Origin: Burkholderiales bacterium
GTDB lineage: Bacteria; Pseudomonadota; Gammaproteobacteria; Burkholderiales; WYBJ01
NCBI GenBank assembly: GCA_022841915.1
Contig: JALHQN010000001.1
Coordinates: forward strand, 62,001-126,000
Direction of reading: 5' to 3'
Length of the DNA stretch: 64,000 nucleotides
A program made the translations under genes and the position numbers. Numbering within the stretch: position 1 is the first letter of the stretch; every line of letters starts with the position of its first letter. Under the pieces are notes generated by a model. The model worked only from the letters and a program-made list of their open reading frames with translations. It made no database searches and was not told the DNA's origin. Of the stretch, positions 57,569 through 64,000 are shown piece by piece.

Positions 57569-58492
57569 GTGGACACCGCTCGCATCAATCGTCGCCGGGC
57601 CCTCGGGCTGTTCGCCGGGACGCTCGCTCTTCCGCTCATGGATGCCATGGCCGCATCTCAGACACTCATCGACACGCGCATCGCCCCCGCCGCCGGCCAG
57701 ACACTGCCGGTGATCGGGCTGGGCACGTATCAGACGTTCGATGTCGGCACGGCCGCCGCGGAGCGTGCGGAACTCTCGGAGGTCTTGCGCGCCTTGGCCG
57801 GGCAAGCGGGGGCCGTGGTGGACTCGTCCCCCATGTACGGACGCGCCGAGGGCGTGGTCGGCGACCTGGCGCACGAACTGCGACTGCATCGTTCGCTCTT
57901 CATGGCCACCAAGGTATGGATTCGCGGCGAAGCGGCAGGCGTCGCGCAGATGGAGGATTCCTTGCGCTTGCTGCGAACCGAACGCATCGACCTCATGCAG
58001 GTGCACAACCTCGTCGACTGGCGCACCCACCTCAAGACCCTCAAGCAATGGAAGGCCGACGGGCGCGTGCGCCACATCGGCGTCACGCATTACCATTCAG
58101 GCGCCTACGAAGAACTGATGAGCGTCATGCGCACCGGCGAGTTCAGCTTCGTGCAGTTCAACTATTCGATGGCCGAACGCGAAGCCGAGGCGCGGCTGCT
58201 CCCGTTGTGCGCGGAGCTGGGCATGGGCGTGATCATCAACCGCCCTTTCTCGCAGGGCGATCTGTTCCCGCGCGTCCAGGGCAAGCCGCTGCCTGCGTGG
58301 GCGAGCGAGTTCGATTGCAGCAGCTGGGCGCAGTTCTTCCTCAAATGGATACTCGGCCATCCGGCGGTCACCTGCGTGATCCCCGGAACCCGGCGACTGC
58401 GTCACCTGCAGGACAATCTCGCAGCCGGCCGCGGGCGGCTGCCGGATAGCGCGCAGCGAGCGAGGATGCTCGCCCATCTGAAGTCGCTGTGA
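57569..58492 (+). CDS. Tat-exported aldo/keto reductase
   Basis: The 307-residue protein has a twin-arginine signal (INRRRALGLFAGTLALPLMDAMA), then an aldo/keto reductase barrel with VDSSPMYGRAEGVVGD (Asp and Tyr), MATKVW (Lys), LMQVHNL (His) and the late CVIPGTRRLRHLQDNL. It should reduce or oxidise an aldehyde or ketone with NADPH, probably in the periplasm as the signal suggests, where NADPH is scarce; this tension is unresolved. Start is GTG 57569, 5 residues before the NRRR motif. The stop TGA overlaps the GTG of the next gene (GTGA), giving translational coupling. Confidence 0.85.
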   Translation: MDTARINRRRALGLFAGTLALPLMDAMAASQTLIDTRIAPAAGQTLPVIGLGTYQTFDVGTAAAERAELSEVLRALAGQAGAVVDSSPMYGRAEGVVGDLAHELRLHRSLFMATKVWIRGEAAGVAQMEDSLRLLRTERIDLMQVHNLVDWRTHLKTLKQWKADGRVRHIGVTHYHSGAYEELMSVMRTGEFSFVQFNYSMAEREAEARLLPLCAELGMGVIINRPFSQGDLFPRVQGKPLPAWASEFDCSSWAQFFLKWILGHPAVTCVIPGTRRLRHLQDNLAAGRGRLPDSAQRARMLAHLKSL

Positions 58493-59412
58493 ACCGCGCC
58501 CCCATGCCTGCCACGCTTCGAGGCCTGATTCTGCTCCTGGTGCTTCTGGGGCTGGGCGGTTGCAGCACCGTCAAGATCGCCTACAACCAAGCCGACCATG
58601 TCGCCGCCTGGGCAGCCGACGACTACTTCGATCTCAGCAGCGAGCAGCGGCAGCTGTTCAAGGTCCACTTCGATCGCTTCCATGCCTGGCACCGGACCAC
58701 ACAGTTGCCCGACTACGCGACGCTGCTGGAATCCGCCCAGCAGCGGGTGCGTGCCGGCGTCACCCCGACCGACGCCGAATGGCTCGCCCAAGCCGTACAG
58801 GCCCGCTTTCAGACGATGGTGCGGCACGCCTACAAGGATACGGCACACCTGCTGTCGCAATTGCGAGACGAGCAACTGCACGCCGCTCGCAAGGAGTTCG
58901 ATGAACGCAATCGCAAGTATGCAAAGGAAATCGGCGTGGGCGCATCGCCCGACGAGCAGCGACGACTGCGCGCCCGCCGGCATGTCGAGCGCATCGAACA
59001 ATGGACAGGCCCGCTGGATTCCGCCCAGGAAGCGAAGTTGCGCGAACTGAGCCGGTCGCTGCCCCTCCTCACCGAGCAGCGCTTTCAGGAGCGCGTACGC
59101 CGCCAAAACGAATTTCTTGCGCTGTTGCAGCAGCGCAAGAACACCGAGGTCTTCGCGCCTCGTCTGCGAGACTGGCTGCTGGCTTGGGACCGCAACCGCC
59201 CGGCGACCTATCAGACCGAGCACGCTCAGTTCATGGCGGCCAACATGCGCATGTACGTCACGATGCTCAATCTGCTCACCCCCGAGCAGCGCCAGCATAT
59301 GCAGTCCGTCATGCAGCGATATCAGGACAACTTCCGCGAACTCGCCGCACAGGTGCCCGCCCGGCAGACGGCCGGGCAAGCGCAGTGTCCTGAGTCCGAG
59401 AGTCGCTGCTGA
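58489..59412 (+). CDS. DUF6279-family lipoprotein
   Basis: The 307-residue protein has a lipoprotein signal (LILLLVLLGLGGC) and a helical body with YNQADHVAAWAADDYFDLSSEQRQ, DEQLHAARKEFDERNRKYAKEIG, ERQRR-type helices and FQERVRRQNEFLALLQQRK. I recognise the DUF6279 pattern, function unknown. The chosen start is GTG 58489, which overlaps the aldo/keto reductase stop by four bases; ATG 58504 is a close alternative and starts the signal directly. The C-terminus has a Cys pair (CPESESRC). Confidence 0.75.
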   Translation: MNRAPMPATLRGLILLLVLLGLGGCSTVKIAYNQADHVAAWAADDYFDLSSEQRQLFKVHFDRFHAWHRTTQLPDYATLLESAQQRVRAGVTPTDAEWLAQAVQARFQTMVRHAYKDTAHLLSQLRDEQLHAARKEFDERNRKYAKEIGVGASPDEQRRLRARRHVERIEQWTGPLDSAQEAKLRELSRSLPLLTEQRFQERVRRQNEFLALLQQRKNTEVFAPRLRDWLLAWDRNRPATYQTEHAQFMAANMRMYVTMLNLLTPEQRQHMQSVMQRYQDNFRELAAQVPARQTAGQAQCPESESRC

Positions 59413-59456
59413 CAGCGTGCGCCTTCCGCCACGAGTCGCAAGCGCGCGGGCGCGCA

Positions 59457-59462
59457 TATAAT
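59457..59462 (+). promoter_or_regulatory. -10 element (TATAAT) overlapping an upstream ATG of the aminotransferase
   Basis: A perfect TATAAT overlaps the first in-frame ATG at 59461. If used, the transcript would begin near 59469, which supports translation from the second ATG at 59488. Confidence 0.4.
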
Positions 59463-59487
59463 GAGTGCACTTTCCCGGGACTCGCAC

Positions 59488-60645
59488 ATGCTCACTTATC
59501 CAGGCCGGATCCAATCCAAGTTGCCCAACGTCGGCACCACCATCTTCACGGTGATGTCCCGCCTCGCCCTCGAACACAATGCGATCAATCTCTCGCAGGG
59601 CTTTCCCGACTTCGACTGCGCCAAGGACTTGCGGGACCAGCTGACCAAAGCGGTCAATTCCGGATTCAACCAGTATCCGCCGATGGCCGGCATCCCGATC
59701 CTGCGCGAGCGAATCGCGGAGAAAATGGCGCGCCTGTACAGCGTGGACTACGACCCCGAACACGAAATCACCGTCGTCCCGGGTGCGACCTACGGCATCT
59801 TCACCGCGGTGGCGAGCTTCATCCGTCCAGGCGACGAAGTCATCATGTTCGAGCCCACCTACGACTGCTACCAGCCCGCGGTGGAAACCGCCGGCGGCAC
59901 CTCGGTGTTCGTGCCGCTGGAGGCGCCCGACTACCATGTCGACTGGAGCAAGGTGCAGGCCGCCATCACGCCGCGCACCCGCATGATCATGCTCAACACC
60001 CCGCACAACCCGACCGCCACCGTGCTCTCCGCGGAGGACATGCGCGTGCTGGAGGGCCTGCTGCGCGGCACTGACATCGTCGTGGTGAGCGACGAGGTCT
60101 ACGAGCACATCGTGTTCGACGGCCACGCGCATCAGAGTGCGACGCGTTTTCCCGGCCTGGCCGAGCGCACCCTGTTCGTGTCTTCCTTCGGCAAGACCTA
60201 CAGCGTCACCGGTTGGAAGATGGGCTATGTCTGCGCGCCGAAAGAACTGACCACCGAATTCCGCAAGGTGCACCAGTTCAACGCCTTCGTCTCGAACGCG
60301 CCGGTGCAGTACGCGTTCGCCGAGTACATGAAAAACCCGGCGCCCTATCTGGAACTCGCGGCCTTCTACCAGGCGAAGCGCGATCTGTTCCGGGAAGGCA
60401 TCGCGGCATCGCGCTTCCGGCTGATGCCCAGTCGCGGCACGTTCTTCCAGTGCGTCGGCTACGAGGCCATCACCGACGAGCGCGACACGGATCTTGCCGT
60501 CCGCCTTACCAAGGAGCGGGGCGTGGCCTCGATTCCGGTCTCGGTCTTCTATCATCAGCCGCGCTACGACAAGGTGCTGCGCTTCTGCTTCGCCAAGAGC
60601 GACGACACCCTGAAACGCGGCGCAGAGATCTTGTGCAAGATCTGA
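59488..60645 (+). CDS. Methionine/kynurenine-type PLP aminotransferase (YbdL-like)
   Basis: The 385-residue protein is a class I/II fold-type I aminotransferase close to YbdL (386 residues). INLSQGFPDFD opens it, then VVPGATYGIFTAVASFI, FEPTYDCYQPAVE, MLNTPHNPTATVLS and VVSDEVYEHIVFDG. The PLP Lys is in SSFGKTYSVTGWKMGY. It transaminates methionine, His or Phe with 2-oxo acids. The start at 59488 is preferred because the ATG at 59461 sits inside the -10 box. A 13-nt overlap with the next gene suggests an operon. Confidence 0.88.
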   Translation: MLTYPGRIQSKLPNVGTTIFTVMSRLALEHNAINLSQGFPDFDCAKDLRDQLTKAVNSGFNQYPPMAGIPILRERIAEKMARLYSVDYDPEHEITVVPGATYGIFTAVASFIRPGDEVIMFEPTYDCYQPAVETAGGTSVFVPLEAPDYHVDWSKVQAAITPRTRMIMLNTPHNPTATVLSAEDMRVLEGLLRGTDIVVVSDEVYEHIVFDGHAHQSATRFPGLAERTLFVSSFGKTYSVTGWKMGYVCAPKELTTEFRKVHQFNAFVSNAPVQYAFAEYMKNPAPYLELAAFYQAKRDLFREGIAASRFRLMPSRGTFFQCVGYEAITDERDTDLAVRLTKERGVASIPVSVFYHQPRYDKVLRFCFAKSDDTLKRGAEILCKI

Positions 60646-61415
60646 CCCCCCGGGCCTGGCGGGATTTCCTGCTGGGCCTGGCTGATCGCGCCGATGCGAT
60701 CGCCCGACGCTGGTTTCGGTGCGACGATCTCGACGTGGCGACGAAGGCGGATCGCTCGCCCGTCACTGCCGCCGACTTGGAAATCGAACGCGAGCTGCGC
60801 GCGATGGCCTGCGCGGCCCATCCTGCGCTCAGCCTGGTCGGCGAAGAATATGGGTCGAGCGCGGGCGGGCACATCAAGCTCATCCTGGATCCCATCGACG
60901 GCACGGCGAACTTCGCCCGCGGCATTCCCATCTTCGCGAGCCTGCTGGCGATCGAGGTCCAAGACGAGCTGGTCGCCGGTGTGGTCAGCGCTCCAGCCCT
61001 CGGCACACGCTGGCATGCGGCTCGCGGCTGCGGCGCGTTCCGCAACGACCGGCCCATCCGTGTCTCGCGTGTCGCGTCGATCCAGGAGAGTCAGGTGTTC
61101 CACGGCGGCATGGCAGGAGCCGAGCGTACCGGTGAATTGCCCGGCCTGATGACCCTGCTGCGCGCCAGCAAGCGACAGCGCGGCTTCGGAGATTTCTACC
61201 AGCACATGCTCGTCGCCGAAGGGGCTGGCGAAGTTTCCATCGACACGGGCCTGGCCCCTTGGGACATCGCCGCGCTGGTCGTGGTGGTCGAGGAAGCCGG
61301 CGGGCGCGCAACCACGCTCGAAGGCACGCAGGACATCCATGGTCGCAGCCTGCTTTGCACCAATGGCCTGCTGCACGAATCCGCGCGCACGATGCTGCTG
61401 GGCGCGGCGCAATGA
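60633..61415 (+). CDS. Inositol monophosphatase-family phosphatase (HisN-like)
   Basis: The 260-residue protein belongs to the Mg-dependent inositol monophosphatase family. SLVGEEYGSS supplies the metal Glu, LILDPIDGTANFARGIPIF gives D-P-I-D-G-T, and TGLAPWDIAALVVVVEEAGG the W-D motif. The size and DKSPVTAAD-type start (TKADRSPVTAADLEIERELR) suggest HisN, the histidinol-phosphatase, but 3'-phosphoadenosine or inositol phosphates cannot be excluded. The GTG at 60633 lies inside the aminotransferase end (13 nt overlap), giving coupling. Cytoplasmic. Confidence 0.8.
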   Translation: MQDLTPRAWRDFLLGLADRADAIARRWFRCDDLDVATKADRSPVTAADLEIERELRAMACAAHPALSLVGEEYGSSAGGHIKLILDPIDGTANFARGIPIFASLLAIEVQDELVAGVVSAPALGTRWHAARGCGAFRNDRPIRVSRVASIQESQVFHGGMAGAERTGELPGLMTLLRASKRQRGFGDFYQHMLVAEGAGEVSIDTGLAPWDIAALVVVVEEAGGRATTLEGTQDIHGRSLLCTNGLLHESARTMLLGAAQ

Positions 61416-61714
61416 AGCGGCTGGCGTCGCGGCCGAGCCGGCCTATAATCATGCTTCATACTGGGGCCCACAGCGGTGATCGATCATCCTGCGCGCTAGG
61501 CGCTCGGTTCGTACTTTGCTGCACGAAAGATGCCGAAAATCGACGTCATGCTTGGTCGCAATCTTTCGCCCGAAATTCAGTCTGGCCGCGGCTGGTTTCG
61601 CCCCGCGCGACGACTGCGGGGTTGCTGCCACTCGCTTAGCCGGCGCCCGGCGCACGGCAAATCAGCGACGAACCCCGGGCCGGTCGAACTCGACATTCGC
61701 CTGAGCCGACTGGA
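61416..61714 (+). promoter_or_regulatory. Intergenic region with -10 element and a dispersed repeat
   Basis: Of these 299 nt, TATAAT is at 61444-61449 with only a weak -35 (CTGGCG) 17 nt upstream. The stretch 61518-61566 aligns with 36342-36391 (30 of 36 identical in the core). No gene is visible. The region leads to the DUF2726 gene. Confidence 0.4.
61518..61566 (+). repeat. Degenerate dispersed intergenic repeat, copy C
   Basis: The core GCCGAAAATCGACGTCATGC (61532-61551) and the flanks align with the 3' half of copy A at 36342-36391 in the same orientation. Differences are mostly C/T and A/G transitions, as expected for old, once-identical copies. Confidence 0.5.
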
Positions 61715-62326
61715 ATGAAGACGACGCCGTTCGTGTGGACCGTGCTGCTGGTCATGATCCTGGTCGCCTTGATTGCCTATGCAATCGTCAAGGTCCGGCG
61801 CGCCCGAGAAGAGCACAGAGCACGCTCCGACGAGCGCGCTGCTGCAATGCTGCTCGCCATGCACCAGGAGAGCGCGAAACCGCGCCCCGCCGCACCCGTC
61901 CAGCCCCAATCCACCGCGCCGGCGCGTCCGATCCCGTCACGCCACCCCGCCGGCCTGAAGCGCAGACCACGACTGCTCGACGATAGGCAGCGATTGCTGT
62001 ATCTCGTGCTGCGCGCGGCGCTGACTGATCATGTGATCATGACGAACATACGCGTGGCCGACTTGGTCGACACCACCGCAGCGAGCACGAACGCCAACCA
62101 GGAGACGCGCTTGCAACGCTTGCTCCACGAGCGCATCGACTGCGTCGTCTGCAACGGCGAACTGGTGCCGATCGCTGCCGTGATGGTGTACGACCAAGCC
62201 GTGGCGACCCCGCTGGACGAGCGCATCAAGGTGGATGCCCTGCGCGAACTGGGCGTGAAGTTCTTGCGTTTCCGGGCCGACAACTTGCCCAAGCCGGCAG
62301 AGATGCGCGGCCACATCCTGAGCTGA
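61715..62326 (+). CDS. DUF2726 protein with N-terminal membrane anchor
   Basis: The 203-residue protein has one N-terminal membrane helix (FVWTVLLVMILVALIAYAIV), a Pro/Ala-rich linker and a C-terminal DUF2726 domain with LLDDRQRLLYLVLRAALTDH, TRLQRLLHERIDCVVCNGELVPIAAVMVYD and LRELGVKFLRFRADNLPKPAEM. DUF2726 resembles a nuclease-like or DNA-binding domain and is often near topoisomerase-like genes, but its role is not established. ATG 61715. It precedes an aldolase by 34 nt. Confidence 0.78.
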   Translation: MKTTPFVWTVLLVMILVALIAYAIVKVRRAREEHRARSDERAAAMLLAMHQESAKPRPAAPVQPQSTAPARPIPSRHPAGLKRRPRLLDDRQRLLYLVLRAALTDHVIMTNIRVADLVDTTAASTNANQETRLQRLLHERIDCVVCNGELVPIAAVMVYDQAVATPLDERIKVDALRELGVKFLRFRADNLPKPAEMRGHILS

Positions 62327-62360
62327 ATTCCAGAACCCCGCTTGACGAGGAGTACCGACC

Positions 62361-63098
62361 TTGGCCGATACCGACCTGATCGAAATGCGCCGCGACCTCG
62401 CGTGCGCCCTGCGCTGGGCAGCGCGCTACGGCTTGCACGAGGGCGTGTGCAATCATTTCAGCGTGCGTCTACCCGGCGTCGAGGAGCGATTTCTCATCAA
62501 CCCCCAGGGACTGCACTGGTCGGAACTCACTGCAGGCGACCTGCTCGTCGTGGCATCGGACGGCCGCGTGCTGGAAGGCCGGCATACGGTGGAGCCGACT
62601 GCGTTCTTCATCCATTCGAGCATCCATCGCGCCTTGCCCGAGGCCTTTTGCGTGATGCATACCCACATGCCGTATGCGACCTCGCTCACCGTGGCTCAGG
62701 ACGCGCACCTGGAATGGATCAGCCAGAACGCCTTGCGCTTCTACGGGCGCGTGGCCTACGAGGACGCCTATAACGGCCTCGCCCTCGATGCGGAGGAAGG
62801 CACTCGACTCGGCCACAAGCTTCGAGGCGCCGATGTGCTGTTCTTGGCGAATCACGGCGTCATCGTACGCGGCGCATCGATCGCGGCAGCCTTCGACGAT
62901 CTCTACTATCTCGAGCGTGCTTGCGCGCTGCAATTCAATGCCTTGGCCATGGGCAAGCAACTGCGCGTCGTGCCTGACGAGATCTGCAAGCGCACCGCGC
63001 AGCAGATGTCCGGCGAGTCGCAACAAGCGGCACTGCACCTGGCCGCGCTCAGGCGGATCCTCGATCGGGAGGCGCCCGAGTGGGCGGACTGTGCCTAA
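62361..63098 (+). CDS. Class II aldolase/adducin family protein
   Basis: The 245-residue protein is a class II aldolase-family enzyme. GVCNHFSVRLPG and LINPQGLHWSELTAGDLLVV open the fold, VMHTHMPYATSLTV supplies the H-x-H zinc pair, and LLFLANHGVIV-like FLANHGVIVRG the third His. Members are L-fuculose-phosphate aldolases, ribulose-phosphate epimerases and others; this one also resembles the aldolase-like proteins of aromatic or C5 metabolism. The start is TTG 62361 with GAGGAG 9 nt upstream. No substrate can be given. Confidence 0.84.
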   Translation: MADTDLIEMRRDLACALRWAARYGLHEGVCNHFSVRLPGVEERFLINPQGLHWSELTAGDLLVVASDGRVLEGRHTVEPTAFFIHSSIHRALPEAFCVMHTHMPYATSLTVAQDAHLEWISQNALRFYGRVAYEDAYNGLALDAEEGTRLGHKLRGADVLFLANHGVIVRGASIAAAFDDLYYLERACALQFNALAMGKQLRVVPDEICKRTAQQMSGESQQAALHLAALRRILDREAPEWADCA

Positions 63099-63215
63099 CA
63101 ACGCGCGTCAGCGATGCCGTGCAATCAAGCTGCGTGGCATCGCGGCCGCACCAGGGCGCCGAGGCGCGTGGCGCCTGCGCAGCACGTTGCTGACTCGGGT
63201 TCCCGCAGCGCGGCC

Positions 63216-64000
63216 CTAGAAGTCGATGCGTCCGATGAGGCTCAGCGACTCGTTCTTGAACCGGTCGCGCCCCGCGGTGTTGAGGTATTCGAGGTTCATC
63301 GTGAAGCGACGCCCGCCGTAAAAACGCAGGCCCACGATCCATTCGATCTCGTCGCGATCGTCCGGCTGCACCGCGCCCACCGCCGTAGGCAAACCGCCAC
63401 CGCTGCGACCCTCGTTGCGTGACGTGTCCCGACGATAGATCGCCGCGCCATGCAGTTGCCAGTTCCTGTTGATGCCATAGCTGCCATCCACGCCCAGAAA
63501 CGCCTGCCCCAAGGACACGGTGCGATCTGCGACGATGCGCGCGCTGGGTCCTCCGGTCTCCCTGTACCCATCCTGCTCCTCGCGTGCATGCAGGTAACCG
63601 ACGCGGCCCCCGAAGCCCCAGGGGCCGATTTGCCGGGAGGCGTTCATCACCAGCGACCAGAGCGTACGATCGCTGTCGTAACTTCCCCGAACGATCAGAG
63701 GAATCCCGACCGGCGAGGTCGGGTCCAGCCGCGCCTGCGTGGTTTCACCCCAGCCCCGACCGAGCGTCATGTCGACGCTGACGGCATCGCTCACGAGGTA
63801 GCTCGCATAGGCGGTCAGGGTCGTCGCCTCGCCGTCCTGCCCGCCTGCGTTATAGAACGTGCGCGTATCGACGCGCTCCTCCGCCAGTGCCGCCCCCAAG
63901 AGCAGACGCGACGCGATCAGCCTGTCGACCCCGAGGCTGACCATATCGATCTCCGCTTTGTAGGGGGCCACCGGCACGGTGCCTTCGAAACGTGCCCGCG
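63216..64000 (-). CDS. Outer-membrane beta-barrel domain protein (C-terminal part, cut by window edge)
   Basis: The frame is open to the window edge at 64000 and stops at 63216, giving about 261 residues. It is a repeated beta-strand pattern with alternating hydrophobic and polar residues: YKAEIDMVSLGVDRLIASRLLLGAAL, TLTAYASYLVSDAVSVDMTLGRGWG, LWSLVMNASRQIGPWGFGGRVGYL and RRFTMNLEYLNTAGRDRF. The terminal Phe (IGRIDF) is the usual BAM recognition signal. It resembles an autotransporter barrel or a porin-type C-terminal domain. The N-terminal part and any passenger lie outside. Confidence 0.75.
   Translation of the reverse strand, partial: RARFEGTVPVAPYKAEIDMVSLGVDRLIASRLLLGAALAEERVDTRTFYNAGGQDGEATTLTAYASYLVSDAVSVDMTLGRGWGETTQARLDPTSPVGIPLIVRGSYDSDRTLWSLVMNASRQIGPWGFGGRVGYLHAREEQDGYRETGGPSARIVADRTVSLGQAFLGVDGSYGINRNWQLHGAAIYRRDTSRNEGRSGGGLPTAVGAVQPDDRDEIEWIVGLRFYGGRRFTMNLEYLNTAGRDRFKNESLSLIGRIDF

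Noticed and set aside
60213-60632. Long N-terminal extension of the phosphatase frame
   Set aside because: It runs through the aminotransferase gene in another frame; GTG 60633 gives the correct family start.
1-64000. tRNA, rRNA, insertion sequence or prophage
   Set aside because: I scanned for T-loop motifs, transposase-like proteins and terminal inverted repeats by eye and found none convincing; a covariance-model search would be decisive.

Overview
The window is 64 kb of GC-rich, densely coding chromosomal DNA from a Gram-negative bacterium. It carries bamC, a tripartite RND pump, mltB, slyD, rnk, roxA, an orphan mlaC and a PEP-CTERM protein. The order dapA-bamC-MBL hydrolase, the PEP-CTERM protein and many orphan solute-binding proteins suggest a betaproteobacterium (Burkholderiales/Rhodocyclales-like, probably uncultured). 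That placement is inference. I saw no rRNA, tRNA, CRISPR array, phage or intact insertion sequence. About 60 genes are called; several start at GTG or TTG.

Layout. 0-12.7 kb: the end of a hydroxyacid dehydrogenase, a gamma-glutamyltransferase-like gene, an orphan PhnD-like binding protein, rnk, an amidohydrolase, a phospholipase D/cardiolipin synthase-like enzyme, a PEP-CTERM protein, a glyoxalase II-like hydrolase, an FMN hydroxyacid dehydrogenase, a CoA-binding protein, and a ybjQ-ybjQ-M48 protease operon. 12.9-18.7 kb: a minus-strand catabolic-looking run (ketopantoate-reductase-like, DapA-like, two tandem MFS paralogues, a periplasmic-binding-like protein). 18.8-21.9 kb: an SDR, gdhA and a cupin dioxygenase-like protein. 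21.9-24.8 kb: a heat-shock island in which cbpA-cbpM diverge from three hsp20 genes, with two back-to-back sigma-32-like promoters between them. 24.9-33 kb: an MBL hydrolase behind a GcvT-like gene broken by four frame changes, then a complete RND efflux operon. 33-46.5 kb: peptide-binding protein, second GGT-like gene, slyD, a Bcp-type peroxiredoxin, roxA, an Ala/Pro-repeat lipoprotein, dapA-bamC-MBL, a methyltransferase, mltB and homospermidine synthase.

47-51.5 kb holds the most interesting locus. An alpha/beta-hydrolase-fold protein has Lys at the nucleophile position. It is followed by a conserved partner protein and then a small gene interrupted by an in-frame UGA. Read through, that UGA gives a Sec-Gly-Ser-Cys motif and is followed at the right distance by a bacterial SECIS-like hairpin. 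I annotate it as one UGSC-family selenoprotein (50891-51427), which automatic ORF calling splits in two. The machinery for Sec insertion is not in this window.

51.5-64 kb: orphan mlaC, a 2,4-dienoyl-CoA-reductase-like flavoprotein, two HAD phosphatases (phosphonatase-like and thrH), a BT1-type transporter, a Tat-exported aldo/keto reductase, a DUF6279 lipoprotein, a methionine aminotransferase, an inositol-monophosphatase-family enzyme, a DUF2726 protein, a class II aldolase and the C-terminal part of an outer-membrane beta-barrel protein cut by the window edge. Three intergenic stretches (36.3, 55.9 and 61.5 kb) share a short degenerate dispersed repeat.
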